64,000 nucleotides of DNA from Actinoplanes ianthinogenes. GTDB lineage: Bacteria; Actinomycetota; Actinomycetes; Mycobacteriales; Micromonosporaceae. Both the position numbers and the translations under genes were made by a program. The stretch spans positions 8,004,501 to 8,068,500 of the forward strand of contig NZ_AP023356.1 in assembly GCF_018324205.1 (NCBI RefSeq). Direction: 5' to 3'. Positions 53,003-62,525 of the stretch are shown piece after piece (positions within the stretch are counted from its first letter, which is position 1; each line of letters opens with the position of its first letter). Under the pieces are notes generated by a model. It ran no database searches and was not told the origin of the DNA. It saw only the letters and a list, made by a program, of their open reading frames with translations.

Positions 53003-53323
53003 ATGGACGACGCGTATCTGCCCGAGGTCTACCAGCAGTTTCTCGGTCGCTTCCCGGAGGTGGCCGAGGCACAGGGCGCGCTCGCGCAGGCGGTGCGCGA
53101 GCGGAGCCCGTTCGATCCGCGCACCGATCGGCTGCTCCGCCTGGCGATGGCGATCGGCGCGCAGTCCGAGGGCGCCGTCCGGTCGAACGTGCGTAAGGCG
53201 CTGCGGCACGGCGCCACGCTGGACGAGGTGCGCGCGGTGGCGCTGGGCGCGATCACCACGTGTGGTTTTCCCACCGCGATCGCCGCGATGGGCTGGATAG
53301 AGGAAGTCGCAGAGGCGCAGTGA
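53003..53323 (+). CDS. Carboxymuconolactone decarboxylase-like protein without CxxC
   Basis: 106 residues of the AhpD/CMD fold: RLLRLAMAIGAQSEGAVRSNVRKALRHGATLDEVRAVALGA. The redox CxxCxxH motif of AhpD is absent: at that position the sequence is SEGAVRSN. It is therefore not a peroxidase-type member; role unknown. TACCGT six bases before the ATG suggests its own leaderless promoter. Its stop overlaps the start of the next gene by four bases. Confidence 0.82.
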   Translation: MDDAYLPEVYQQFLGRFPEVAEAQGALAQAVRERSPFDPRTDRLLRLAMAIGAQSEGAVRSNVRKALRHGATLDEVRAVALGAITTCGFPTAIAAMGWIEEVAEAQ

Positions 53324-53913
53324 CGGTACACAACGGGTGGCTGCGGAAGCTCGCCGAGGACCCGGGGCATTCGCAGTGGTACATCAACCGGTTCCGGGCC
53401 ATGGCCGCCGAGGGGCGCGACCTGGTCGGGGAGGCGCGCCTGGTGGACACCATGGTGCCCCGCGGGGCGCGGATCCTGGACGCGGGCTGCGGTCCCGGCC
53501 GGGTCGGCGGCCACCTGGCGACCCTCGGGCACCAGGTGACCGGCGTCGACCTGGACCCGGAGCTGATCGCGGCCGCCGTCGCCGACCATCCCGGCCCCGA
53601 TTGGCTGGTCGGTGACCTCGCCGAGCTGTCGCTGCCCGGGCCGCCGTTCGACGCGATCGTCTGCGCCGGCAACGTGATGACCTTCGCGGCGCCGGACAGC
53701 CGGGTGGAGATCCTGCGGCGCTTCGCCCGGCACCTGGCGCCCAGCGGCCGGGCGGCGATCGGCTTCGGCGCCGGGCGGGGTTATCCCTTCGACGAGTTCC
53801 TCGCCGACGCCGCCGTGGCCGGGCTGGTCCCGGGCCTTCTGCTGAGCACGTGGGACCTTCGGCCCCTCACCCCCGAGTCCGACTTCCTGGTCGCCCTTCT
53901 CCGGCACGCCTGA
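53320..53913 (+). CDS. Class I SAM-dependent methyltransferase
   Basis: 197 residues with motif I ILDAGCGPGRVGGHLATLG (about 51-69), VTGVDLDPELI and a DAIVCAGNVMTF motif IV. The GTG at 53320 overlaps the CMD-like stop (GTGA), so the two are co-translated. Substrate unknown. Array 4 begins about 75 bases beyond its stop. Confidence 0.85.
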   Translation: MTVHNGWLRKLAEDPGHSQWYINRFRAMAAEGRDLVGEARLVDTMVPRGARILDAGCGPGRVGGHLATLGHQVTGVDLDPELIAAAVADHPGPDWLVGDLAELSLPGPPFDAIVCAGNVMTFAAPDSRVEILRRFARHLAPSGRAAIGFGAGRGYPFDEFLADAAVAGLVPGLLLSTWDLRPLTPESDFLVALLRHA

Positions 53914-54396
53914 CCCGCACCGCTCGTGACCCGGCTGCACGAGCCCCCGCGGGCCGGGGCGAAGTGATCGCCGCGCGGCGCCGTGCCGCTCGGCCGGTTT
54001 CCGGCGTGCGGCGCGGTGCGGCCGGTTTTCGGCGTGGAGTGCTGGGTGGTGCGGCCGGTTTTCGGTGTGGGGCGCTGGGTGGTGCGGCTGGTTTTCGGTG
54101 TGGGGCGCTGGGTGGTGCGGCTGGTTTTCGGTGTGGGGCGCTGGGTGGTGCGGCTGGTTTTCGGTGTGGGGCGCTGGGTGGTGCGGCTGGTTTTCGGCGT
54201 GGGGTGCCGGGCGGTTCGGTCGGTTTTCGCCGCGTGGCGCCGGGCCGTTCGGCCGGTTTTCGCCGCCCCGGCGGTGTCGGGACGGTCCCGGCAACACGGG
54301 TCCAAGGTCCCTGTTTGCGCCGGTCAGGTGCCGGAAGGCTGATCCTGCAGGGCCCGAGCCGGTGGCCGGGCGAAGCACGGACAGTTGAGGTGGACC
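53914..54396. other. Gene-free region holding array 4
   Basis: Apart from the 33-base tandem array, this stretch holds only the region preceding the MFS gene (54271-54396). No gene is supported: the long open frames are a by-product of the 33-base (11-codon) period. Confidence 0.5.
53990..54270. repeat. Minisatellite array 4 (33-bp units)
   Basis: Nine units marked by CGGTTTTCGG-like sequence at about 53994, 54022, 54055, 54088, 54121, 54154, 54187, 54220 and 54253: one 28-base step and then seven exact 33-base steps. The four central units are almost identical (GGTGTGGGGCGCTGGGTGG). It lies 130 bases before the NarK-type gene. Confidence 0.92.
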
Positions 54397-55629
54397 ATGA
54401 GCACAACCGTGGACCGGGCGGCAGGCGTCGCCGGCGAGACGGCACCGCGGACCGCGCGGCGGGGACTGATGCTGGCGCTGGCGACGATCGGGTTCGCCGT
54501 GAACTTCTGGGCGTGGGCGTTGATCAGCCCGCTCGCCGCGAAGTTCCAGGCGGCGCTCGGACTGAGCTCGTTCCAGCAGGCGCTGCTGGTGGCGGTGCCG
54601 GTCGTAGTCGGTTCGCTGGGCCGGATCCCGGTCGGGGCGCTCACCGACCGGTTCGGCGGCCGGATCATGTTCCCGCTGGTCTCGCTCGCCACCGTGGTGC
54701 CGGTGCTCTTTCTCGGCCTCGCCGGCCACAACTCGCTCGCGGCGCTGCTGGTCGGCGGGTTCTTCCTGGGCATCGGCGGGACCGCGTTCGCGGTCGGCGT
54801 CCCGTTCGTGAACGCCTGGTTCCCGCCGGAGCGCCGCGGTCTCGCGGTCGGCATCTTCGGCGCCGGCATGGGCGGCACCGCGATCAGCGCGCTCACCACG
54901 GTCCGGCTCGTCACCGCGGGCACCACCGCCACCCCGTTCATCCTGACCGCGATCGTGCTGGTCGCCTACGCCGCGGTCGCCTGGCTGCTGCTGCGTGACG
55001 CACCGGGCCGGGTCGTCCCGTCGGCCCCGCTGGCTCAGCGGCTCGGTGCGGCGCTGCGGCTGCGGGTCACCTGGCAGGCCTCGGCGCTGTACGCGGTCGC
55101 CTTCGGCGGTTACGTCGCCTTCTCGGTCTACCTCCCGGCGTACCTGAAGACCGCCTACACCCTCACCCCGGCCGACGCGGCGAACCGGATGGCCGGGTTC
55201 GTGCTGCTCGCCGTCGTGATGCGGCCGGTCGGCGGCTGGCTGGCCGACCGGTTCGCCGCCAGCCGGGTGCTCGCCGTGGCGCTGGGCATCGTGGTCCTCG
55301 GCGCGGTCGCCCAGGCGTTCACCCCGGGTCTCGTTCCGGCCGGCACGGTCGCCTTCCTGGCCATGGCAGCCGCGCTCGGCGCCGGTAGTGGTGCGACGTT
55401 CGCCCTGGTCGCCCAACTCGCCCCGGCCAGCCAGGTCGGCTCGGTGACCGGGGTGGTCGGCGCGGCCGGCGGTCTCGGCGGTTTCGTCCCGCCGCTGGTG
55501 ATGGGCGCGATCTACGGGCACTTCCAGTCGTACGCGCTCGGCCTCGCCCTCCTCGGCCTGGTCGCCCTGGCAGCCCTGTTCCTGGACCTGTTTTCGGTAG
55601 GCCGCCGCCCAGCCCCCGCCCAGCCCTGA
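54397..55629 (+). CDS. narK: MFS transporter, nitrate/nitrite porter (NarK-type)
   Basis: 410 residues with twelve membrane helices. The nitrate-signature-like segments GGFFLGIGGTAFAVGVPFVNAWFPPERRG (about 123-151) and GFGGYVAFSVYLP-like AFGGYVAFSVYLPAYLK, together with the first-helix FAVNFWAWALISPLA, identify the nitrate/nitrite porter group. It imports nitrate or exports nitrite for the nearby nitrate reductase, 2 kb upstream on the same strand. ATG 54397 is preceded by a weak GAGG site. Confidence 0.88.
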   Translation: MSTTVDRAAGVAGETAPRTARRGLMLALATIGFAVNFWAWALISPLAAKFQAALGLSSFQQALLVAVPVVVGSLGRIPVGALTDRFGGRIMFPLVSLATVVPVLFLGLAGHNSLAALLVGGFFLGIGGTAFAVGVPFVNAWFPPERRGLAVGIFGAGMGGTAISALTTVRLVTAGTTATPFILTAIVLVAYAAVAWLLLRDAPGRVVPSAPLAQRLGAALRLRVTWQASALYAVAFGGYVAFSVYLPAYLKTAYTLTPADAANRMAGFVLLAVVMRPVGGWLADRFAASRVLAVALGIVVLGAVAQAFTPGLVPAGTVAFLAMAAALGAGSGATFALVAQLAPASQVGSVTGVVGAAGGLGGFVPPLVMGAIYGHFQSYALGLALLGLVALAALFLDLFSVGRRPAPAQP

Positions 55630-55760
55630 CACCCCTTTTCCTCACCCGTTCCGAATCCGCGGCCCGCCGCCCTGTCACCGGCAGCCCGCACCTCTCGTCG
55701 TCCACCAGCCGAGCGTGGCAGTACTCCCGGCTGGCCCTCACGGCCCTATCCCGTCCCGAG
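55630..55760. other. Spacer after the NarK-type gene
   Basis: No gene, no clear hairpin. It runs directly into array 5. Confidence 0.4.
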
Positions 55761-56605
55761 TTAGGGCCATGAACGCCAGCCCGACAGTTCCAGGCTGGCC
55801 CTGACGGTCGGGTACGCGCAGCGCGGCAGTTTCGGGCTGGCCCTGGTGGCCCTATCCGGGCCCGAGATAGGGCCATGACCGCCAGCCCGACAGACCCGGC
55901 TGGGGCTAGTGGCCCTATCCGGGTCTGGGATAGGGCGCTGAGCGCCAGCTCGACAGTTCCCGGCTTGGGGTTGGTGGTCGGGTTCGGGACCATAACGCGC
56001 GGCGCAGCTGTTTCGGGCTGGTCCTGGTGGCCCTATCCGGGCCCGGGATGGGGCGGTGAGCGCCAGCTCGACAGTTCCCGGCTGGGGTTGGTGGTCGGGT
56101 TCGGGACCGTGACGCGCGGCGCGGCTGTTTCGGGCTGGTCCTGGTGGCCCTATCCGGGCCCGGGATGGGGCGGTGAGCGCCAGCTCGACAGTTCCCGGCT
56201 GGGGTTGGTGGTCGGGTTCGGGACCGTGACGCGCGGCGCGGCTGTTTCGGGCTGGTCCTGGTGGCCCTATCCGGGCCCGGGATAGGGCGGTGAGCGCCAG
56301 CTCGACAGTTCCCGGCTGGGGTTGGTGGTCGGGTTCGGGACCGTGACGCGCGGCGCGGCTGTTTCGGGCTGGTCCTGGTGGCCCTATCCGGGCCCGGGAT
56401 AGGGCGGTGAGCGCCAGCTCGACAGTTCCCGGCTGGGGTTGGTGGTCGGGTTCGGGACCGTGACGCGCGGCGCGGCTGTTTCGGGCTGGTCCTGGTGGCC
56501 CTATCCGGGCCCGAGATAGGGCCATGACCGCCAGCCCGACGGGCTCGGCTGGGGCTGGTGGACCTATCCGGGGCTGGGATAGGGCGGTGGGCGCCAGCCT
56601 GGGTT
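55761..56605. repeat. Array 5: 117-bp repeats with palindromes
   Basis: Five near-identical units with a 117-base period (marker CGCCAGCTCGACAG at about 55943, 56061, 56178, 56295, 56412), flanked by degenerate half-units. Each unit contains CCCTATCC-GGGCCC-GGGATAGGG, a near-perfect palindrome that can fold into a hairpin. The 117-base period equals 39 codons and produces long false frames. It separates the convergent NarK-type and PH-like genes. Confidence 0.92.
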
Positions 56606-56615
56606 GGGGGGGGGG

Positions 56616-57413
56616 TTAGTGGTGGTGCCAGGTGCGCTGGTGGACTCGGTCGGCGGCGATCTGGAAAGAGAGTTCGAAGCGGTGGGCCGGGTTGGCGTGG
56701 TACCAGCGGAGCGTCTGGAGGACGAGGCTCGGTTCGGCGGCCAGCCACGGGACCTGGATCGCCACGTCATCCGGGGCGCGGAACAGCGAGCGGCGGACCC
56801 GGGCGTCCGGTGACGGGGTCGCTGGGAGCGCGATCACCGGGACGCGGGCCTGCTCGCCCGGCAGGATCTCGCGGACGGCCTGCCACGGGACGAACTGCTG
56901 GGTCCAGACGCCGTGGTGGTAGACCCCGTCCGGCGTGAGCGCCAGCCGCCCGGGGGCGTGGCGCAGCAGGACATAGAGTGGCGCGGCGGTGAGGAGCGCT
57001 CCCACGGCCAGCGCCGGGCTGCGGAGCGCCAGGGTCGCCTGAGTAACGGTGAGCAGGGTCAGGAAGCTCGCGTACCAGTAGTAGAGCCGCCGGGAGTACC
57101 CGAACGTCAGCCCCGGCGTCCCGTCGTCGATCCGGCTGATCCACACCCGGTCGCCGGTGTTGTGCGGGCGGACCCAGAGGTTGAGCAGCAGGCCGCACAG
57201 GTGCCCGAGGATGAGCACGGCGGCACCGCAGGCCAGCGCCGCCCCGGCGTCGCCGACCACGGCCGACCACACCCCGGCCGCGAGCAGCAGCGCGGCCAGG
57301 AAACCGCTGCCGACGGTCGCCTGCACCAGGCGCGGCGAGGGCCGGCGATCCCGCCACGGTGACGGATCCGCGGTGATCGGGGTGGTGCGCGGCAGGTCGA
57401 AGTAGAGGGTCAT
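56616..57413 (-). CDS. PH-like membrane protein, paralog C
   Basis: 265 residues with four membrane segments (about 32-52, 56-78, 112-130, 134-150) followed by a soluble PH-like domain (GRLALTPDGVYHHGVWTQQFVPWQAV, about 153-180). The strand order LTPDGV...W.AV is shared with the two genes at 25469-27113, so this is a distant third copy. The ATG overlaps the stop of a 56-aa gene (ATGA). Function unknown. Confidence 0.65.
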   Translation of the reverse strand: MTLYFDLPRTTPITADPSPWRDRRPSPRLVQATVGSGFLAALLLAAGVWSAVVGDAGAALACGAAVLILGHLCGLLLNLWVRPHNTGDRVWISRIDDGTPGLTFGYSRRLYYWYASFLTLLTVTQATLALRSPALAVGALLTAAPLYVLLRHAPGRLALTPDGVYHHGVWTQQFVPWQAVREILPGEQARVPVIALPATPSPDARVRRSLFRAPDDVAIQVPWLAAEPSLVLQTLRWYHANPAHRFELSFQIAADRVHQRTWHHH

Positions 57414-57580
57414 CGTGGCCGCCGGATGCGGCGGGCCAGCGGCGTGGCCGGTTCGCCGCCGGTGAAGGAGGGCCGGGGCAGGGGCGGCCCGGCGACCCGG
57501 CGGGCCGTCTCGTTGGCCCGCCGGAGGCAGTCGGTGATCGTGCGCAGGATGTCCAGATCGATGCGTGGGCGGTCGCTCAT
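57410..57580 (-). CDS. 56-aa protein coupled to PH-like paralog C
   Basis: A short gene with ATG 57580, an AGAGGA ribosome site upstream, strongly G/C-ending codons, and a stop that overlaps the next start (ATGA). The product MSDRPRIDLDILRTITDCLR... is a basic protein with one amphipathic helix (about 5-25) and a Pro/Arg-rich tail, without membrane segment. No family is recognised. Gene overlap and codon use make it very likely real. Confidence 0.65.
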   Translation of the reverse strand: MSDRPRIDLDILRTITDCLRRANETARRVAGPPLPRPSFTGGEPATPLARRIRRPR

Positions 57581-58004
57581 CAGGTTGTTCCTCTTCCGGT
57601 CCCCCGAGGTTCGATGCCCGGTGGTACGAACATCGAGGACGATCAGTTCAAGCGGAGACCGGTCGTCCCTCCCGGACTTGTGCGAGGGCCGCGTCTCCGG
57701 GCAACTCGGGCGAGGACCGGCGCGCCGATGGAAGCGCTCCCGGCGTACGAAATCTAAATGAGCTTAACAAAGTGGTCAAGACCGGGGTGGCCCGGCCGGA
57801 TAGTTCCGGCGTCCGCAGTCAGTGGTGCCGTCAAATGACGCACCGAGCGACGACCTGACATCTCCTCTTGACATTGCAAACTTAAGCCACTTAATAATGT
57901 CCCCGTCAAAGGTGAGTCCCGCGCTGGGCTGGGCATGCGCGGGTGACCCCGGGCCGGTAACCCGCCGCCGGCGACGGCGGCGTTGAAGATCGAGGTATCT
58001 ACAT
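57581..58004. promoter_or_regulatory. Divergent control region of the peptide ABC operon
   Basis: A 424-base gap, AT-richer at its right half, between the 56-aa gene and the binding-protein gene. TGGAAGCGCTCCC (57729-57741) resembles the LacI-type site at 44701. TTGACA (57868-57873) and TTAATA/TAATAA (57891-57897) form a good sigma-70 promoter; TTAAG-CCA-CTTAA (57882-57894) overlaps the -10. No gene is supported inside. Confidence 0.6.
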
Positions 58005-59687
58005 ATGTTCAAGCTGAAGGTCGCGGTGGCTGCGGCTGCCGCGTTGACCCTGGCCGTCGCCGGTTGCTCCGGTGGCAAAAGCGACGGCGGCACCACCAGA
58101 GGCAACGCCGGGAACAGCTCGATAACCATCTTCAACGGGGCGACGGGCACCATCGTCGAGAACTGGAACCCGTTCAGCCCGACCCTGCTCCAGCCCACGC
58201 AGGGGCTGATCTACGAGACCCTCTACTGGTTCAACTTCGCCAAGGAGTCCGAGCCCACGCCGATGCTGGGCACCGCCTTCTCCTGGGACAAGGACGGCAA
58301 GGTGCTGACCATCACCACCCGCGACGGGGTGAAGTGGTCGGACGGGCAGCCGTTCACCGCCAAGGACGTGGCGTTCACGTTCGACCTGATCAAGCGCACG
58401 CCGGCGATCAACGCGAGCGGCCTGAAGCTCGTCTCCTCGGTGGCCAAGGACGACAAGACCGCGGTGCTGACCTTCGAGGTGCCGTCGTTCACCGCGGAGG
58501 CGGCGGTCATCGCCAACACCCCGATCGTCGCCGAGCACGTCTGGAGCAAGATCGACGACCCGGCGAAGTCGATCAACCCGAGCCCGGTCGGCACCGGGCC
58601 GTACAAGCTGAAGACCTTCTCCGCGCAGAGCTATGTGATGGAGAAGAACCCGAACTACTGGCAGCAGGGCAAGCCGCAGATCCAGAACGTCCGCTACGTC
58701 GCGCTGGCCACCGCCGACGCCGCGACCGCCGCGCTGACCGCCGGCCAGGTCGACTGGATGAGCGCCTTCCTGCCCGGCCTGGAGCAGCTGCTCAAGAACC
58801 AGAAGAACCTGACCTACGTGAACACGCCGGCGATGACCACGTCGGTCTTCACCTGCGCCGGCGCCGAGCTGGGCTGCAAGGGTCCGCAGACCGACCCCGC
58901 CGTGCGCCAGGCGATCTACTACGCGCTCAACCGGGACCAGCTGAACAAGCTGGCCGGCGGCGGCTTCGCGGAGACCGCGTCACCGACCCTGCTGCTGCCT
59001 GAGCGGGACAAGAAGTGGATCGCCGACCCGGCGAGCGCCACCACCCCGGGCGCCCCGGACGTCGCCAAGGCCAACCAGATCCTGGACGCGGCCGGATGGG
59101 TCAAGGGCAGTGACGGCATCCGGGCCAAGGGCGGCGAGAAGCTGTCGATGACCATCCAGACGGTGACCGGCTGGAGCGACTACATCTCGCTGAACGACGC
59201 CATGAAGCAGGAGCTCAAGGAGGCCGGCATCGAGATCAAGCCGACCCAGCTGTCCTGGAACGAGTGGAACAACAACCAGGTGCAGGGCAAGTTCCAGCTG
59301 TCGCTCGACTCGATCGGGCTGGGCGCGTCGACCAACCCGTACTTCACCTACCTGAAGTACACCACCGTCACCACGGCCAAGGTCGGCGAGGCGGCGCAGA
59401 ACAGCGGCAACTACGCGCGGTACAAGAACCCCAAGGTGGACGCCGCGGTGGCCGCCGCGACCGCGACCAACGACGAGGCCGCGCAGAAGGCCCAGTACGC
59501 CATCGTCCAGCAGGAGATCGTCCGGGACCTGCCGTACATCCCGATCTACGTCAACTCGATGCTGACCGAGTTCAGCACGGCCAACGCGGTCGGCTGGCCC
59601 TCCAACGAGAACAAGTACGCCCTGCCCGCGTCCTGGAAGAGCTGGGACAACGGCGTTGTGCTGAGCAACCTGCAGCCCGCGAAGTAA
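58005..59687 (+). CDS. Peptide ABC transporter substrate-binding lipoprotein (family 5)
   Basis: 560 residues. The lipobox LAVAGC places the lipid-modified Cys at 21. The family-5 (OppA/DppA) pattern is clear: LIYETLYWFN, WSDGQPFTAKDVAFTFD (about 110-126), GTGPYKLK and RQAIYYALNRD. It captures oligopeptides or similar ligands outside the membrane for the permeases encoded next. It is the first gene of a five-gene operon and the promoter above is the only strong one seen. Confidence 0.95.
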   Translation: MFKLKVAVAAAAALTLAVAGCSGGKSDGGTTRGNAGNSSITIFNGATGTIVENWNPFSPTLLQPTQGLIYETLYWFNFAKESEPTPMLGTAFSWDKDGKVLTITTRDGVKWSDGQPFTAKDVAFTFDLIKRTPAINASGLKLVSSVAKDDKTAVLTFEVPSFTAEAAVIANTPIVAEHVWSKIDDPAKSINPSPVGTGPYKLKTFSAQSYVMEKNPNYWQQGKPQIQNVRYVALATADAATAALTAGQVDWMSAFLPGLEQLLKNQKNLTYVNTPAMTTSVFTCAGAELGCKGPQTDPAVRQAIYYALNRDQLNKLAGGGFAETASPTLLLPERDKKWIADPASATTPGAPDVAKANQILDAAGWVKGSDGIRAKGGEKLSMTIQTVTGWSDYISLNDAMKQELKEAGIEIKPTQLSWNEWNNNQVQGKFQLSLDSIGLGASTNPYFTYLKYTTVTTAKVGEAAQNSGNYARYKNPKVDAAVAAATATNDEAAQKAQYAIVQQEIVRDLPYIPIYVNSMLTEFSTANAVGWPSNENKYALPASWKSWDNGVVLSNLQPAK

Positions 59688-59700
59688 GGACTGTCCGACC

Positions 59701-60690
59701 GTGCGCTACCTGCTTCGCAAGTTGGGGTTCTACCTGGTCGCCCTCTGGGCGGCGCTGACGGTGAACTTCTTCGTCCCGCGCCTGATGCCCGGCGACCCGG
59801 TTGACATCCTGCTCTCGAAGCTGGGTCAGCGCGGGCCGGTCACCCCGGAGATGCGCGCCTCCACCGAGGCCCTGCTGGGTACCAGCAGCGGCGAGCCGCT
59901 GTGGAGCCAGTACCTGGAGTATCTGCGGAACCTGGCACACGGGGATCTGGGCGTCTCGGTGACGTTCTTCCCCGCTCCGGTCACCTCGATCATCGAGCAG
60001 ACCCTGCCATGGACGATCGGCCTCATCGGTCTGGCCACGGTGATCTCGTTTCTGGCCGGCGTCGGTCTCGGCACCGTCGCCGGCTGGAAACGAGGCTCCT
60101 GGCTCGACAACCTCATCCCGGTCACCACGATGTTCCAGTCCGTGCCGTACTTCTGGCTGGCGTTGATCCTGCTGTTCCTGTTCGGCAGCGTCTGGCCGCT
60201 CTTCCCGCTCAACGGCGGTTACGACGTCTACACCGTCGAGCCGGGCTGGAACCTCGACTTCCTCGGCTCGGTCCTCTATTACGGCGCGCTGCCGGCGCTC
60301 ACCATCGTGCTGTCCAGCGTCGGCGGCTGGATGCTCGGCATGCGCAACATGATGGTCTCCACGCTCGCCGAGGACTACATGGTCACCGCGGAGGCGAAGG
60401 GCCTGCGCCCGGGCCGGATCATGCGACGGTACGCGGCTCGCAACGCGATCCTGCCGTCGGTCTCCGGCTTCGCCATCTCGCTCGGCTTCGTGGTGGCCGG
60501 CTCGATCGTCACCGAGACGGTCTTCTCCTACCCCGGCATCGGCTCCGCGCTGCTGCAAGCGGTCGGCGGCAACGATTACGCCCTCATGCAGGGCATCTTC
60601 CTGGTCATCACGCTGTCCGTGCTCGGCGCGAACCTGCTGGTGGACCTCCTGTACTCGGTCATCGACCCGCGCACCCGCGCCCGGGCCTGA
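59701..60690 (+). CDS. Peptide ABC transporter permease (DppB-like)
   Basis: 329 residues with six membrane helices; N-terminus MRYLLRKLGFYLVALWAALTVNFFVPRLMPGDP is the DppB/OppB signature. The EAA-like loop (about 225-245: EDYMVTAEAKGLRPGRIMRRYAARNA) contacts the ATPases. GTG 59701 starts 13 bases after the binding-protein stop. It forms the membrane channel with the next gene. Confidence 0.95.
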   Translation: MRYLLRKLGFYLVALWAALTVNFFVPRLMPGDPVDILLSKLGQRGPVTPEMRASTEALLGTSSGEPLWSQYLEYLRNLAHGDLGVSVTFFPAPVTSIIEQTLPWTIGLIGLATVISFLAGVGLGTVAGWKRGSWLDNLIPVTTMFQSVPYFWLALILLFLFGSVWPLFPLNGGYDVYTVEPGWNLDFLGSVLYYGALPALTIVLSSVGGWMLGMRNMMVSTLAEDYMVTAEAKGLRPGRIMRRYAARNAILPSVSGFAISLGFVVAGSIVTETVFSYPGIGSALLQAVGGNDYALMQGIFLVITLSVLGANLLVDLLYSVIDPRTRARA

Positions 60691-60702
60691 GGGAGGCCAG
60701 CC

Positions 60703-61649
60703 ATGACCATGACCACCGAGTTGGCCGAGACAAGCATCAATGCAAAAGCGCTTGGCGTACGCAAGATCCGCCTCAACAACCACAAACTGCTGGCCGGACT
60801 GATCATCGGCGGCGCCATAGTGCTCTTCGGCGTGCTGGGCCCGCTGTTCTGCCAGGACCCGTCGCTGGTGAACGACATCGGGCTCACCCCGCCGAGCGCG
60901 GAACACTGGCTCGGCACCACGCAGACCGGCCAGGACGTCCTGGCCCAGCTCGCCCACGGCACCCGCGGCTCGCTCACCGTCGGCCTCGTCGTCGGCGTGC
61001 TCACCCTGCTGCTCTCCGCGTTCTTCGGCGTCGTCGGCACCTACGCCGGCGGCTGGATCGACGAGGCGTTCTCCCTGTTCACCAACGTCGCGCTGGTGAT
61101 ACCCGGCCTGCCGCTGGTGATCGTGATCTCCAGTTACGTCCCGGACAAGAGCATCTGGCTGGTCTCCATCGTTCTGGCGATCACCAGTTGGGCAGGCTCC
61201 GCCCGGGTGCTCCGCGGTTACACACTCAGCCTGCGCAACCGCGACTACGTGCTCGCCTCCCAGGTCGCCGGGGAGAAGCGCTGGCGGATCCTGACCGTGG
61301 AGATCCTGCCCAACCTGATCCCGCTGCTCGCCTCCCAGGTGGTGTTCGCGGTCATCTTCGCGATCCTCGGCGAGGCCGGCCTGTCCTATCTCGGTCTCGG
61401 CGCGAGCGGCTCGTTCACCTGGGGCACCATGCTCTACTACGCGCAGAACGGCCTGGCCCTGCGCCTCGGCGCCTGGTGGTGGTTCGTGCCGCCGGGCCTG
61501 ATGCTGGCCCTGTTCGGCGCCGCGCTCTCACTGATCAACTTCTCGATCGACGAGATCATCAATCCGAAGCTGCGCAACCAGACCCGGTCCGCCCGCAAGA
61601 ACTGGCGGATGTCGCGCGAGCAGCTGCACAAGGCGAAGGAGGCCACGCT

Positions 61650-61653
<4 letters not shown>
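60703..61653 (+). CDS. Peptide ABC transporter permease (DppC-like)
   Basis: 316 residues, six membrane helices. The EHWLGTTQTGQDVLAQLAHGTR segment (about 66-87) and RNRDYVLASQVAGEKRWRI (EAA loop, about 178-196) are typical of DppC/OppC. GGGAGG precedes the ATG. Its stop overlaps the next GTG by four bases. Confidence 0.95.

Positions 61654-62521
<868 letters not shown>

Positions 62522-62525
<4 letters not shown>

Noticed and set aside
53850..54998. Plus-strand repeat protein spanning array 4 and overlapping the NarK-type gene
   Set aside because: The 33-base period keeps frames open artificially, and the frame overlaps the transporter in the wrong phase.
55761..56748. 39-residue-repeat protein encoded by array 5
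   Set aside because: Period divisible by three explains the frame; no start site or signal, and half-units break the frame at the edges.
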